Counted from the first letter of the stretch, positions 42,253 through 51,550 are shown. The stretch is 64,000 nucleotides of DNA from Lentibacter algarum (GCF_018860975.1 NZ_JAHKQI010000005.1:496001-560000); one strand, 5' to 3'. The notes: generated from the letters alone by a model not told the origin. Translations and numbers: made by a program.

Positions 42253-43461
42253 ATGACTGCACGTCCAGAAATGTATCGGTTTCACAACGGTGAAAAGGCG
42301 GAGCTTCAGTTTGAAGTTGCCGAGTATGAAGCGCGGGTGACGAAGCTGCGCGCTGCAATGAGTGCGATGGGAGTTGAAGCCGTTGTCTTCACCTCGATGC
42401 ACAATGTTTCATATTTCAGCGGCTTCACATACTGCGCCTTCGGGCGGCCTTATGCGCTTGTCGTTACGCCGCGCGAATGTGTCACCATCAGCGCCGGCAT
42501 TGACGCGGGGCAACCTTGGCGACGGTCGTGGTGCGACAACATTACCTACACCGACTGGCAGCGAGACAACTATTGGCGCGCGATTGTCAGTGTGACGGGT
42601 GAAGGCTGTGCTGTCGGCTTTGAGGGGGATCATCTGTCGCTCTTGCAAAGCGGGAAGCTGGACCAGTTCATGAAACCTGCGCGCCGCGTCGATGTGGCCG
42701 AGGCGACGATGGTGCAACGTATGCATAAGTCGGCTGCCGAGCTTGAGATCATTCGTGCAGGAGCCGCGGTTGCCGATGTCGGCGGTTACGCCATTCGCGA
42801 GGCTGTGAAAGTCGGTGCGCGCGAGATCGATGTTGCCATGGCGGGGCGTGATGCGATGGAGCTTGAAATAGCCAAGCGCTTTCCCGCGGCGGAATACCGC
42901 GACAGCTGGGTTTGGTTTCAGTCCGGCATCAACACCGACGGGGCACACAACCCTGTGACAGCACGCAAGCTTGAGCGCGGCGATATCCTGAGCCTCAACA
43001 CGTTTCCGATGATCTCGGGCTATTACACGGCTCTGGAGCGGACGCTGTTTGTTGGCGAGGTTGATGATGCCAGTCTGAAGCTCTGGGAGGCCAATGTCGG
43101 CGCGCATGAGCTTGGCATTTCGTTGCTCAAGCCGGGGGTGAGCTGTGCGGAGGTGACCCACGCGATCAACGCATTCTTTGAAGAACGCCAGTTGTTGCAG
43201 CACCGCACTTTTGGGTACGGGCATTCGTTTGGTGTGTTGAGCCACTATTACGGGCGCGAAGCGGGGCTTGAGCTGCGCGAGGACATCGACACTGTGCTTG
43301 AGGCCGGGATGGTGATCAGCATGGAGCCGATGCTAACGGTTGGAGAGGGGCAAGCGGGCGCTGGCGGCTATCGTGAGCACGACATTTTGATCATCACCGA
43401 AGGCGGCAACGAAAACATCACCGGCTATCCTTATGGGCCGGAGTTTAATGTGGTGGGGTGA
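42253..43461 (+). CDS. creatinase (creatine amidinohydrolase)
   Basis: 402 residues, nearly the length of Pseudomonas creatinase (403). Residues 52-70 (VSYFSGFTYCAFGRPYALV), 'DAGQPWRRSW', 'YTDWQRDNYW', 'WFQSGINTDGAHNPVT' and 'TFGYGHSFGVLSHYYGREAG' follow that enzyme closely, and the catalytic His falls at 232 as in the Pseudomonas protein. Pita-bread fold of metallopeptidase M24 but metal-independent. Hydrolyses creatine to sarcosine and urea. AGGAGGG before the start. A GcvT-fused flavoprotein of the sarcosine/dimethylglycine dehydrogenase type is encoded at 1440. Confidence 0.92.
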   Translation: MTARPEMYRFHNGEKAELQFEVAEYEARVTKLRAAMSAMGVEAVVFTSMHNVSYFSGFTYCAFGRPYALVVTPRECVTISAGIDAGQPWRRSWCDNITYTDWQRDNYWRAIVSVTGEGCAVGFEGDHLSLLQSGKLDQFMKPARRVDVAEATMVQRMHKSAAELEIIRAGAAVADVGGYAIREAVKVGAREIDVAMAGRDAMELEIAKRFPAAEYRDSWVWFQSGINTDGAHNPVTARKLERGDILSLNTFPMISGYYTALERTLFVGEVDDASLKLWEANVGAHELGISLLKPGVSCAEVTHAINAFFEERQLLQHRTFGYGHSFGVLSHYYGREAGLELREDIDTVLEAGMVISMEPMLTVGEGQAGAGGYREHDILIITEGGNENITGYPYGPEFNVVG

Positions 43462-43464
43462 GGT

Positions 43465-43542
43465 GTCGAATTTGCTTTGCAAATCCGACCGTGGCGGGGG
43501 GCTAGCCCCCCGCACCCCCCAGGATATTTTTCCAAGAAAAAG
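43465..43542. repeat. intergenic repeat, copy 2 (two palindromes + AGGATATTT box)
   Basis: Hairpin GTCGAATTTGC (43465-43475) TTT GCAAATCCGAC (43479-43489), then perfect GGGGGGCTAGCCCCCC (43496-43511), a C run and AGGATATTTTTCCAAG-AAAAAG (43521-43542). Shares the second half with 20057-20104 and the first hairpin with 51595-51619. Sits between the convergent creatinase and cupin genes. Confidence 0.8.
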
Positions 43543-43618
43543 CGAAAGCGCGTGCAAGCTATTGATGTTGGGCGCGCTTTGAAATGAAGCTGTGCTAAAA
43601 CTCTATCTCGAAACGTCT

Positions 43619-43957
43619 TTAGAGACGGATGACGTAGTCTTTGCGGGTTGTTTCCACGACTTCCCATGTGCCGGAGAAACCGGGGCGCAGAATGTAGCTG
43701 TCATCGGCTGAAAGGCGGGTTTCGTTTCCGTCTGTGTCAGTGATGATGTTGACGCCTTCAAGGATGCGAAAATACTCCCATTCGTTGTAGGAGACTTCCC
43801 ATTTGCCGGGGGTCGACTGCCAGATGCCTGCGTAGAGGCCGTCGCGCTCTTCAAGGTTCCATGTGGTGAACACAGGGTCGCCTGCGATCAGTTTTGACGG
43901 GTCGGGGCGTTCGGTTTCGGGGCTGTCGTTTTCGCTGACTTTCAGAAGGTTTGACAT
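43619..43957 (-). CDS. cupin domain protein (Cupin_3/DUF861, EutQ-like)
   Basis: 112 residues: a single beta barrel. 'GDPVFTTWNLEERDGLYAGIWQSTPGKW', 'YNEWEYFRILEGVNIITD' and 'SYILRPGFSGTWEVVETTRK' match the Cupin_3 family (EutQ C-terminal and ureidoglycine-aminohydrolase-like cupins). Cytoplasmic; substrate unknown. These small cupins often sit beside amine catabolic genes, consistent with convergent creatinase. Confidence 0.85.
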   Translation of the reverse strand: MSNLLKVSENDSPETERPDPSKLIAGDPVFTTWNLEERDGLYAGIWQSTPGKWEVSYNEWEYFRILEGVNIITDTDGNETRLSADDSYILRPGFSGTWEVVETTRKDYVIRL

Positions 43958-44099
43958 GGCTTTGGCCTTTTGAGGGGAGGGTTACTTGACGTCGTCAGGT
44001 TTGTTCATTTGGTCGGAACAATCAAACCCGAAATCGACAAAGAGGCCGCGGGTTTAAGCGGACAATTGTTTTTTGGCGGCGCTGGGGTAAGCTTAGGCC

Positions 44100-45089
44100 A
44101 TGTCGAAACCGTCGCCATACCGTCCGTTTACGCCCGAGCCCGAGCAGATGGCCTTGAAGCCGGCTGTGTCCGGGAATGACATTAACGGGCTGGGTGAGGC
44201 TGCATTCCGGCGGCCAACATGGGTCTATTGGGCGCCGGACCCTGACGATATTGCGCATGGCGATATGCAGCGGTGGTTTTACTCGGTGCGGCCAGACGAG
44301 CCGGCTTTGATCAAAGCGAGAGCCGAGAGGCAGGTTATTTTAGATGCGCCGATTGCCGAGTTGGCTGATAGTCCTATCGAGCAGAGTGACGACGCTTGGC
44401 TTGCGCAATTGCGTCGGTTTGAGGCTGACGGAACCTGCGAGCGCGTTGGCGTTACGGGGCTTGATCCGGACTGGCTTTATGCAGGCTATAAGCGCGCCTT
44501 CTCAAATGTTGTCATTTGCGCCGTGCAGCATGACTACGAGGAGATTTCCAAAGCGCCCGAACCGGACGCGGGCGGAGAAGTTATCCGCCAATATGGCCGT
44601 GCGGCGGGAGCGGCGAAGCAAATTGCGGGCTGGCTCCGCTCGCAAGGCTGGGAGGCCGAACCGCTGACAGGCCCAATGGCTGGCAAGCTTACGATGATAC
44701 CGCCTGCGCTCTCGGCGGGGCTGGGAGAACTGGGTAAGCACGGCAGCATAATAGACCCAGCGATGGGCGCGTCATTTCGCTTGAGCGCTGTGCTGACGGA
44801 TGCGCCGATTGCCCACACCGAGGCGCGGGAACATGGCATTGACGAATTTTGCAGGAATTGTCGGATCTGCGAAGATGCCTGCCCGCCGGAAGCGCTGAGC
44901 GCTGACAAGCAACAGGTGCGCGGAGTTGAAAAGTGGTATGTGGATTTTGACAAATGCCTGCCGTTTTTCAACCAGCATCACGGTTGCGCTATATGCATTG
45001 CGGTTTGCCCGTGGTCACGGCCCGGTATTGGGCTGCGGCTGGCTGACAAGCTGGCCACGCGAGCCGCGCGAAAAGAGGCAGAGGGCTAA
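44100..45089 (+). CDS. double 4Fe-4S corrinoid-type protein, RdhA/QueG-like
   Basis: 329 residues. The C-terminal part has two ferredoxin-type motifs: CRNCRICEDACP (Cys251/254/257/261) and CLPFF..CAICIAVCP (Cys286/296/299/303). Ahead of these, 'SAGLGELGKHGSIIDPAMGASFRLSAVLTDAPI' looks more like reductive dehalogenase (RdhA) cobalamin-site sequence than QueG. No Tat signal or transmembrane anchor, so cytoplasmic. QueG reduces epoxyqueuosine and RdhA removes halogens, both with B12. Which applies here is open; the tRNA-binding HEAT end of long QueG is absent. Stop overlaps the convergent TetR stop. Confidence 0.75.
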   Translation: MSKPSPYRPFTPEPEQMALKPAVSGNDINGLGEAAFRRPTWVYWAPDPDDIAHGDMQRWFYSVRPDEPALIKARAERQVILDAPIAELADSPIEQSDDAWLAQLRRFEADGTCERVGVTGLDPDWLYAGYKRAFSNVVICAVQHDYEEISKAPEPDAGGEVIRQYGRAAGAAKQIAGWLRSQGWEAEPLTGPMAGKLTMIPPALSAGLGELGKHGSIIDPAMGASFRLSAVLTDAPIAHTEAREHGIDEFCRNCRICEDACPPEALSADKQQVRGVEKWYVDFDKCLPFFNQHHGCAICIAVCPWSRPGIGLRLADKLATRAARKEAEG

Positions 45090-45700
45090 GCGCCGTAGCG
45101 CGCGAGGATCGTGTCAACGGCAGCGGTGACCACTTCCGAAATTTCGGCGTCGGTGAAGGACGTTTGCACGCCAAAAATTGCGCGCGGCCAGAGCTTTGCT
45201 TTACAGAGTTCTGTGAACTGTTCGGCCATCAACTGCGGGTCATCGCAGATGATTTCACCACGCTCAATGGCGAAGCGCAGGTAGGCGGCCATACGTTTGC
45301 ACCCCATCTCGGGGCCGCTTTGGTAGAAGGCTTGCCCCAACTCGGGAAAGCGCTTGGCTTCGGCGCTGCAGATGCGAAACATTTGAAGCGAAAACTCGGA
45401 AAGTAAAAAGCGCAGCAGGGTGTTGGCGGTGGTTGTCATCACCTCGCGTGGAGGGGCCGAAAAGTCGGCGACATTGCCGGTGTCCTGCGCCATGCGCTCG
45501 CATTCAAGGCGCGACACTTCGATGAACAGGATGCGTTTGTCGGGGAAGTAGCTGTAGAGGGTTGCCTTTGACACACCGGCCGCGCGGGCGATGTCGTCAA
45601 CAGAGGCGCCTTCAAATCCGTCACGCATGAAGACCGCGCGTGCACCGCCGAGCACCTCTTCATATTTGCGACCTTTGCGAATGGTGGGGGCTGTGTTCAT
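45086..45700 (-). CDS. TetR/AcrR family transcriptional regulator
   Basis: 204 residues. N-terminal HTH 'ASVDDIARAAGVSKATLYSYFPDK' (about 32-56) and a ligand-binding domain of the AefR-like C-terminal type ('LLSEFSLQMFRICSAEAKRFPELGQAF'). Its promoter region contains a 16-bp inverted repeat at 45726-45741 that is a likely self-operator. Divergent from mbfA. Confidence 0.93.
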   Translation of the reverse strand: MNTAPTIRKGRKYEEVLGGARAVFMRDGFEGASVDDIARAAGVSKATLYSYFPDKRILFIEVSRLECERMAQDTGNVADFSAPPREVMTTTANTLLRFLLSEFSLQMFRICSAEAKRFPELGQAFYQSGPEMGCKRMAAYLRFAIERGEIICDDPQLMAEQFTELCKAKLWPRAIFGVQTSFTDAEISEVVTAAVDTILARYGA

Positions 45701-45725
45701 TGGTTTCCCTTAGCTGGGGTCAACT

Positions 45726-45741
45726 TAAACTAGTCAGTTTA
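45726..45741. promoter_or_regulatory. TetR operator candidate TAAACT-AGTC-AGTTTA
   Basis: Perfect 6-bp arms with a 4-base centre, 26 bases ahead of the tetR start. Size and symmetry fit TetR-family operators. Palindrome seen directly; binding is inferred. Confidence 0.6.
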
Positions 45742-45788
45742 GTTCAGGCAAGGCTTTTCCCTTGAACGTCGGGGCAGTTGAAGGTAAA

Positions 45789-45803
45789 TTAGAACCATTC
45801 TAA
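45789..45803. promoter_or_regulatory. Irr/ICE-type iron control box before mbfA
   Basis: TTAGAA (45789-45794) CCA TTCTAA (45798-45803), close to the alphaproteobacterial iron-control element TTTAGAA-N-TTCTAAA recognised by Irr. It ends 16 bases before the mbfA start, where binding would block transcription. mbfA is a known Irr target in Bradyrhizobium and Agrobacterium. Confidence 0.7.
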
Positions 45804-45819
45804 ATTGGGGATTTCAATC

Positions 45820-46794
45820 ATGCGGTTTCTCACCCAACGGCGCAAATTTTCCGAGTTGAGCGAGCAGGAAGTGCTGGCACTGGCGATTTCATCCGAGGAG
45901 GATGACGCCCGCATTTACCGGCAATATGCCGAAGGCTTACGTGCGGAATACCCTGACAGCGCCAAGGTGTTTGACGGCATGGCACTTGAAGAAGACACAC
46001 ACAGGCAGGCGTTGATTGACCTACACACAAAGCGTTTTGGCGATGTGATCCCTCTGATCCGGCGCGAGCATGTTGCGGGCTATTATGCGCGTAAGCCGGT
46101 GTGGCTTGTCGAAAACCTCGGCATCGAAAAGATCCGCGTTGAAGCCGAAGCCATGGAACGTGATGCCGAGCGGTTTTATGTGAGTGCTGCCAAGCGCAGC
46201 AGGGATGCGGACACACGCAAACTGTTAGGAGATTTGGCGGCGGCCGAGGCGGGGCACCAGAAAGCGGCAGGCGAGCTTACGGCAGAGCATCTTGACGAGG
46301 ACGCACTCGAAAGCGAGGCGGCGCAAGCTAAGCGGCAGTTTTTGCTGACCTGGGTACAGCCGGGCCTTGCGGGGCTGATGGACGGCTCTGTGAGCACGCT
46401 TGCACCGATTTTTGCGACGGCCTTTGCAACACAAAACACTTGGACAACGTTTCTGGTTGGCTTGGCGGCAAGTGTCGGCGCGGGCATCTCGATGGGCTTC
46501 ACCGAGGCGGCGTCGGATGACGGCGAGCTTTCGGGCAGGGGCAGCCCTTGGAAACGCGGGTTTGCCAGCGGGATCATGACCACGCTCGGCGGTTTGGGCC
46601 ACGCGCTGCCCTACCTGATCACCGACTTTTGGACGGCGACATTCCTTGCCTTCATCGTGGTGTTTGTTGAGCTGTGGGCAATTGTCTGGATACAGAACAA
46701 ATTCATGGACACGCCTTTCTTGCGGGCCACATTCCAAGTCGTTCTAGGGGGCGCGTTGGTCTTTGCTGCCGGGGCGATAATCGGCGGCGGGTAG
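45820..46794 (+). CDS. mbfA: MbfA: erythrin-VIT1 fusion iron exporter
   Basis: 324 residues from ATG 45820; a TTG at 45805 lies inside the ICE box and was rejected. N-terminal ferritin-like erythrin domain (1-150) with di-iron Glu/His pattern ('ISSEEDDARIYRQYAEGL', 'ALEEDTHRQAL', 'EAEAMERDAERFY', 'AEAGHQKAAGEL'), then a VIT1-type membrane domain (about 170-324, 'GLAGLMDGSVSTLAPIFATAFA', 'GISMGFTEAASDDG'). Exports Fe2+ from the cytoplasm and protects from iron and peroxide stress. Expressed at high iron or low Irr. Confidence 0.95.
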   Translation: MRFLTQRRKFSELSEQEVLALAISSEEDDARIYRQYAEGLRAEYPDSAKVFDGMALEEDTHRQALIDLHTKRFGDVIPLIRREHVAGYYARKPVWLVENLGIEKIRVEAEAMERDAERFYVSAAKRSRDADTRKLLGDLAAAEAGHQKAAGELTAEHLDEDALESEAAQAKRQFLLTWVQPGLAGLMDGSVSTLAPIFATAFATQNTWTTFLVGLAASVGAGISMGFTEAASDDGELSGRGSPWKRGFASGIMTTLGGLGHALPYLITDFWTATFLAFIVVFVELWAIVWIQNKFMDTPFLRATFQVVLGGALVFAAGAIIGGG

Positions 46795-46829
46795 TTGCAC
46801 GTTCCTAGCCTTGGCGCTAGTCATATCCC

Positions 46830-47762
46830 ATGATCGATATTTTCCTGAAAACGCTGCCGTTCTTTGCCATCATCAGCTTGGGCTTTGGTGCGGCCAAGAC
46901 CGAGTTTTTTAGTGAGGAAGCCTCGGCTTATCTTACCAAGTTTGTGTTTTACTTTGCGCTCTCGGCGATGCTGTTTCGCTTTTCGGCGAACCTGAGCTTT
47001 GGCGACTTGCTCGATGTGCGTTTTATTTCGGCCTATCTCTGGGGCACAGCGTTTGTTTACGGGCTGGCAATGGCGGTGTCGTTCTATGTTGGCCGCAACA
47101 TCGAGGAAGCGGCTATTGAGGCGCAATGTGCGGCGATCGGCAATGTCGGCTTTCTGGGTATACCCATGTTGGCGTTGCTTATGGGCGAAGATGCGGTGAA
47201 GTCGGTGATGCTGGTGCTGGCGATTGATCTGATCGTGTTTGGCTCGCTGATCGTGATCATGGTCACTGCCGCGCGTGATGGGCGGGTGAGCCTTGCCGCG
47301 CTTGGCAATGTCGGTTTGGGCTTGATCAAGAACCCGATGATCGCCTCTATCACGCTTGGCTTGCTTTGGTCGGCGTTCAACATTCCGATCCCGGGCCCTC
47401 TCAACGAGTTTGTCGGTATCCTTGGTGCTGCCGCCACACCCGGCGCTTTGTTTGCCATCGGCGCATCTCTGGCGAGCAAATCAGCCGAGCGGTTTTATGT
47501 GTCGAGCTGGCTGAGTTTTTGCAAACTGGTGCTGCACCCGCTGTTTGTTGCCATAGGCGCGCTGCTGTTGTTTCCGGTTGATCCTTACCCCGCGGCTGTG
47601 ATGATCGCGGCGGCGAGCCTGCCTGTGGCGGGTAACGTCTATATCCTTGCGCAGCATTACGGTGTCGCCCCGCACCGCGTTTCGGCCTCGATCCTGATCT
47701 CGACAGTGTGCAGCATTGTCACCGTGTCGGTGATCATCGCTTGGGTGGTGCGGCTTTACTAA
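46830..47762 (+). CDS. AEC family (auxin efflux carrier-like) permease
   Basis: 310 residues with about ten membrane segments. 'AAIGNVGFLGIPMLALLMGEDA' (about 95-116) and 'ISTVCSIVTVSVIIAWVV' at the end match the AEC family of malonate/organic acid permeases. The N-terminal half and C-terminal half look like an inverted repeat of five helices. Inner membrane; substrate unknown. 35 bp downstream of mbfA, possibly co-transcribed. Confidence 0.88.
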   Translation: MIDIFLKTLPFFAIISLGFGAAKTEFFSEEASAYLTKFVFYFALSAMLFRFSANLSFGDLLDVRFISAYLWGTAFVYGLAMAVSFYVGRNIEEAAIEAQCAAIGNVGFLGIPMLALLMGEDAVKSVMLVLAIDLIVFGSLIVIMVTAARDGRVSLAALGNVGLGLIKNPMIASITLGLLWSAFNIPIPGPLNEFVGILGAAATPGALFAIGASLASKSAERFYVSSWLSFCKLVLHPLFVAIGALLLFPVDPYPAAVMIAAASLPVAGNVYILAQHYGVAPHRVSASILISTVCSIVTVSVIIAWVVRLY

Positions 47763-47901
47763 CTACACCTAAAGATCATCGGGTGATAGCTCGACAGTTT
47801 GGGCGATTGGGCAAGCATATTCGCCTGGCAGATAGCGTTTATAGTTTTCTCATTGCGCTGGCCTTGCTATGGCAGTGACCAAACCAAAGGAGAGATAGGC
47901 T

Positions 47902-48732
47902 ATGAAAACAGTTTCCGAGAACCGCTGCTTTGGTGGTGTGCAGGGGGTTTACACGCACGCTTCCGCGGCCACGAATTGCGACATGACCTTTGGGTTGTTC
48001 TTGCCGGAAGAAGCGCAAGACGGGCCTGTGCCTGTGCTTTGGTATCTCTCGGGGCTGACCTGCACCCACGAGAACGCGATGGTGAAGGCCGGCGCGCAAT
48101 CCTGGGCGGCCGAGCAGGGTATTGCTTTGGTGTTCCCTGATACATCGCCGCGCGGTGAAGGTGTTGCCGATGATGACGCTTATGACCTTGGCCAAGGTGC
48201 TGGATTCTATGTGAACGCCACACAAGACCCTTGGAAGCCGCATTTCCAGATGTGGGATTATGTCGCTGAAGAGCTGCCTGCTTTGGTCACTTCCGAGTTC
48301 GCGGTTGATGCCGAGCGTCAGGCGATAACCGGCCACTCGATGGGCGGCCACGGCGCTTTGACACTGGCGATGGGCCTGCCGGGCAGGTTCCGCTCGGTTT
48401 CGGCCTTTTCACCGATCTGCAACCCAACCGGCAGCGACTGGGGCCGCAAGCAGCTCGGTGCCTATCTCGGCGACGACGAGAGCACATGGTCGCGTCATGA
48501 CGCGAGCTTGATGATGCGCGAGACAGGCTTTGACGGGCCAGTGCTTGTTGACACTGGCACTGACGATCAGTTCATCGACTTGCTCAAACCCGAGGCTTTG
48601 GCTGACGCGGCAAATGCCCGCCGCCAAGAAGCCACGCTGCGCCTTCAACGCGGCTATGACCACTCGTATTTCTTTGTTTCAACTTTCATGGAAGATCACA
48701 TAACCTTCCATGCTGAAGCGCTTTATCGTTAG
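47902..48732 (+). CDS. fghA: S-formylglutathione hydrolase
   Basis: 276 residues. Esterase D family: 'PVLWYLSGLTCTHENAMVKAG', nucleophile in GHSMGGHGALTLA, catalytic Asp in VDTGTDDQFIDLLKPE and His in YDHSYFF. Last step of glutathione-dependent formaldehyde oxidation, releasing formate. Formaldehyde here may come from demethylation of methylated amines (inference). AAAGGAGAG precedes the start. Eight bp ahead of sthA. Confidence 0.96.
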   Translation: MKTVSENRCFGGVQGVYTHASAATNCDMTFGLFLPEEAQDGPVPVLWYLSGLTCTHENAMVKAGAQSWAAEQGIALVFPDTSPRGEGVADDDAYDLGQGAGFYVNATQDPWKPHFQMWDYVAEELPALVTSEFAVDAERQAITGHSMGGHGALTLAMGLPGRFRSVSAFSPICNPTGSDWGRKQLGAYLGDDESTWSRHDASLMMRETGFDGPVLVDTGTDDQFIDLLKPEALADAANARRQEATLRLQRGYDHSYFFVSTFMEDHITFHAEALYR

Positions 48733-48740
48733 GATTATTT

Positions 48741-50168
48741 ATGCCGCATTATGACTTGATCATCATTGGCTCCGGCCCTTCGGGCCGCGCGGCCGCCATT
48801 CAGGCAGGCAAGCTTAAGCAAAGTGTTTTGGTGATTGACCGCAAAGACCGCCTCGGCGGCGTATCGGTGCACACAGGCACCATCCCCTCGAAAACACTAC
48901 GGGAAACCGTGCTAAACCTTTCCGGCTGGCGCGAGCGTAGCTTTTATGGCCAGTCTTACCGTGTGAAAGACGACATTGGCGCGGGTGACCTCAAGGCGCG
49001 ATTGCACATGACGCTTGATCACGAGGTTGACGTGCTTGAGCACCAGTTCAACCGCAACCATGTTGATACGCTGCACGGCATGGCAAAGTTTGTTGGAGCC
49101 AACGAGCTAGAAGTCGCCACTGACGCCGGCGACACAACGCGCGTTACGGGCGACAAGTTTTTGATTGCCACAGGCACCAAGACGTTCCGGCCCGACTATG
49201 TGCCCTTTAACGGCACAACGGTTGTCGACAGTGACGAATTCCTCGAGATGGCCGAGATCCCGCGTTCGCTTGTTGTCATTGGTGCTGGCGTGATCGGTGT
49301 TGAATACGCGACAATGTTTGCCGCACTTGATGTGCATGTGACCCTGATCGAGCCCCGCCAGAGTTTTCTTGATTTTATCGACAAAGGGCTGATTGCCGAC
49401 TTCACCCATCAGATCAAAGAGAACGGCCTTGATCTGCGGCTCGGCTCCAAGGTTGAAAAGATCGACGACAGCGGCGATCATGTCGAAGTCACGCTCGACA
49501 ACGGCCGCCACGTGCGCGCCGAGATGTTGCTTTTTGCTGCGGGTCGTATGGGCGCGACAGATAAGCTCGGGCTTGACGCTGTGGGCCTTGAAACCGATCA
49601 CCGCGGCCGGCTTGAAGTTGACCGCAAGAGCTACCAAACCAAAGTTCCGCATATTTATGCCACGGGCGACGTGATCGGCCACCCATCGCTGGCCTCAACG
49701 TCACTTCAGCAGGGGCGCGTTGCGGCGTGTCACGCGCTTGACACGCCGACTTTGGCTGAAAGCGCTTGGTTCCCTTATGGCATTTACTCTGTGCCCGAGA
49801 TCAGCACTTGCGGCATGTCCGAAGAAGAAATGCAGGAGCGAGAGATTCCCTACGAAGTCGGCGTTGCGCGCTTTCGCGAGACAAGCCGCGGACACATCAT
49901 GGGCCTTGAGCACGGCATGCTGAAAATGCTCGTCAGTCTCAAAACGCGGCGTGTGCTTGGCGTGCAGATCGTTGGCGAAGGCGCGACAGAGCTCATTCAC
50001 ATCGCGCAGGCGGTTTTGAACCTGAAGGGCACAGTCGATTACTTTGTGCAGAACACTTTCAACTACCCGACCTTGGCGGAAGCTTACAAAATCGCTGGTC
50101 TTGATGCGTTCAACCGCATGCCCATCCCCGAAGAGTTCAAAGCTCCTAAAGGAAAGAAAAAGAAGTGA
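48741..50168 (+). CDS. sthA: soluble pyridine nucleotide transhydrogenase
   Basis: 475 residues. Flavoprotein of the pyridine nucleotide-disulfide family: FAD motif '[20 protein letters not shown]', NAD motif '[20 protein letters not shown]', dimerisation domain '[18 protein letters not shown]'. The redox cysteine pair is replaced by [13 protein letters not shown], the mark of SthA rather than lipoamide or glutathione reductase. Interconverts NADPH and NADH in the cytoplasm. Lysine-rich end (APKGKKKK). The GTGA overlap couples it to the next gene. Confidence 0.94.
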   Translation: MPHYDLIIIGSGPSGRAAAIQAGKLKQSVLVIDRKDRLGGVSVHTGTIPSKTLRETVLNLSGWRERSFYGQSYRVKDDIGAGDLKARLHMTLDHEVDVLEHQFNRNHVDTLHGMAKFVGANELEVATDAGDTTRVTGDKFLIATGTKTFRPDYVPFNGTTVVDSDEFLEMAEIPRSLVVIGAGVIGVEYATMFAALDVHVTLIEPRQSFLDFIDKGLIADFTHQIKENGLDLRLGSKVEKIDDSGDHVEVTLDNGRHVRAEMLLFAAGRMGATDKLGLDAVGLETDHRGRLEVDRKSYQTKVPHIYATGDVIGHPSLASTSLQQGRVAACHALDTPTLAESAWFPYGIYSVPEISTCGMSEEEMQEREIPYEVGVARFRETSRGHIMGLEHGMLKMLVSLKTRRVLGVQIVGEGATELIHIAQAVLNLKGTVDYFVQNTFNYPTLAEAYKIAGLDAFNRMPIPEEFKAPKGKKKK

Positions 50169-50605
50169 TCTATGTTGACGCCGATGCCTGCCCCGTGAAG
50201 GCCGAAGTCGAGCGCGTCGCGACGCGCCACAAGCTTAGGGCTGTGCTGGTGTCAAACGGCGGTTTGCGGCCCTCGGCTAACCCGTTCATCGAGCATGTTA
50301 TCGTGCCTGACGGGCCTGACATCGCCGATATCTGGATCGCCGAACGCGCTGCGACAGGTGATGTAGTGATCACTTCCGACATCCCTCTCGCGGCCAAATG
50401 CGTCGAGGCTGGTGCGCGGGTGCTCAAGCACAACGGCGAAGCCCTGACTGCTGCCAATATCGGCAACGTGCTGGCCACGCGCGATCTCATGTATGATCTG
50501 CGCGCCGCCGACCCATTCCGCCAAGGCGGCGGCAAGGCCTTTTCAAAAACGGATCGCTCGCGTTTTCTAGAAGCGCTTGAACGGGAAGTGCGCGCCACTA
50601 AGTAA
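50165..50605 (+). CDS. YaiI/YqxD family (DUF188) protein
   Basis: 146 residues from GTG 50165, within GTGA shared with the sthA stop. '[18 protein letters not shown]' and '[30 protein letters not shown]' and '[19 protein letters not shown]' are diagnostic of this PIN-like family of unknown role, with several acidic residues that could bind a metal. Cytoplasmic. Confidence 0.94.
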   Translation: MIYVDADACPVKAEVERVATRHKLRAVLVSNGGLRPSANPFIEHVIVPDGPDIADIWIAERAATGDVVITSDIPLAAKCVEAGARVLKHNGEALTAANIGNVLATRDLMYDLRAADPFRQGGGKAFSKTDRSRFLEALEREVRATK

Positions 50606-50622
50606 AGCAAGGAGACAGCCCG

Positions 50623-51537
50623 ATGAGCCTACCTATTATACCCTTCGCAGAAGGCGAGAAGCTGCTCGACTGGATCGGCCTGACCGAGGCGCTCACGGCT
50701 GGTCACAAACTCCCCAAAGCCGAGATCGGCGATACCTTCCTTTACCGCGGTAAAGACACCCTGCTCAGCCGCTCGGCCTGGATCGACGGTATGGGGATCG
50801 CTGTGAAATCGGCAACGATTTTCCCCGACAACCCGAGCCTTGGCCAACCTGTCGTTGGCGGCGGGGTGAACCTTTTTTCTGATAGTGACGGCGCGCTTGA
50901 AGCGCTTGTTGACTTTCATCTTGTGACCAAATGGAAGACCGCTGGAGACTCGTTGTTAGGTGCGCTCAAACTGGCCCGCAAAGACAGCCGCAAGATCTTG
51001 ATCATCGGTGCCGGAACTGTCGGGCGCACCCTGCGCGAAGCTTACGGCGCAGGCTTTCCTGATGCTGAATTCACGATATGGAACCGCACACAGGCCAACG
51101 CCGAGAAATTCGCCGCGAGCGACGACAAAATGCAAGTTGCCACAAATCTTGAAGCAGCCGTCAAAGAGGCCGACATCATCACCTCGGCAACCATGGTCAC
51201 TGAGCCCAACCTCAAAGGCGCTTGGCTTCAGGAGGGTCAGCATGTTGACCTCATCGGTGCCTACCGCCCCGACATGCGCGAAGTCGATGATGAAGCCCTG
51301 CAACGCGCCCGCATATTTGTTGATAGCTTTGACACAACCGTTGGCCACATCGGTGAAATCAAAACCCCGCTCGAAACCGGAGCAATCGCTCGCGAGCATT
51401 TGCTCGCCGACTACTATGAGCCGGACAAAATGAAGCGCACCTCTGCCTCCGAAATCACCCTGTTCAAGAACGGTGGTGGAGCCCATCTCGACCTGATGAC
51501 AAGCCGGTATATCCTCAAGCAGTGGCTTGCCCGATAG
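50623..51537 (+). CDS. ornithine cyclodeaminase/mu-crystallin family protein
   Basis: 304 residues. Rossmann motif 'ILIIGAGTVGRTLREAYGAGF' (about 127-147), then 'SATMVTEPNLKGAWLQEGQHVDLIGAYRPDMREVDDE', typical of the family. Members act as ornithine cyclodeaminase, lysine cyclodeaminase, ketimine or dehydroalanine reductases. Substrate not clear. 17 bp after the DUF188 gene, end of the fghA-sthA-yaiI-OCD run. Confidence 0.9.
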   Translation: MSLPIIPFAEGEKLLDWIGLTEALTAGHKLPKAEIGDTFLYRGKDTLLSRSAWIDGMGIAVKSATIFPDNPSLGQPVVGGGVNLFSDSDGALEALVDFHLVTKWKTAGDSLLGALKLARKDSRKILIIGAGTVGRTLREAYGAGFPDAEFTIWNRTQANAEKFAASDDKMQVATNLEAAVKEADIITSATMVTEPNLKGAWLQEGQHVDLIGAYRPDMREVDDEALQRARIFVDSFDTTVGHIGEIKTPLETGAIAREHLLADYYEPDKMKRTSASEITLFKNGGGAHLDLMTSRYILKQWLAR

Positions 51538-51550
51538 TCACGACCTCTGG

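Noticed and set aside
47763-47901. Small frame 47799-48140 as a gene before fghA
   Set aside because: It overlaps the fghA start region, has no ribosome site and its product has no pattern.
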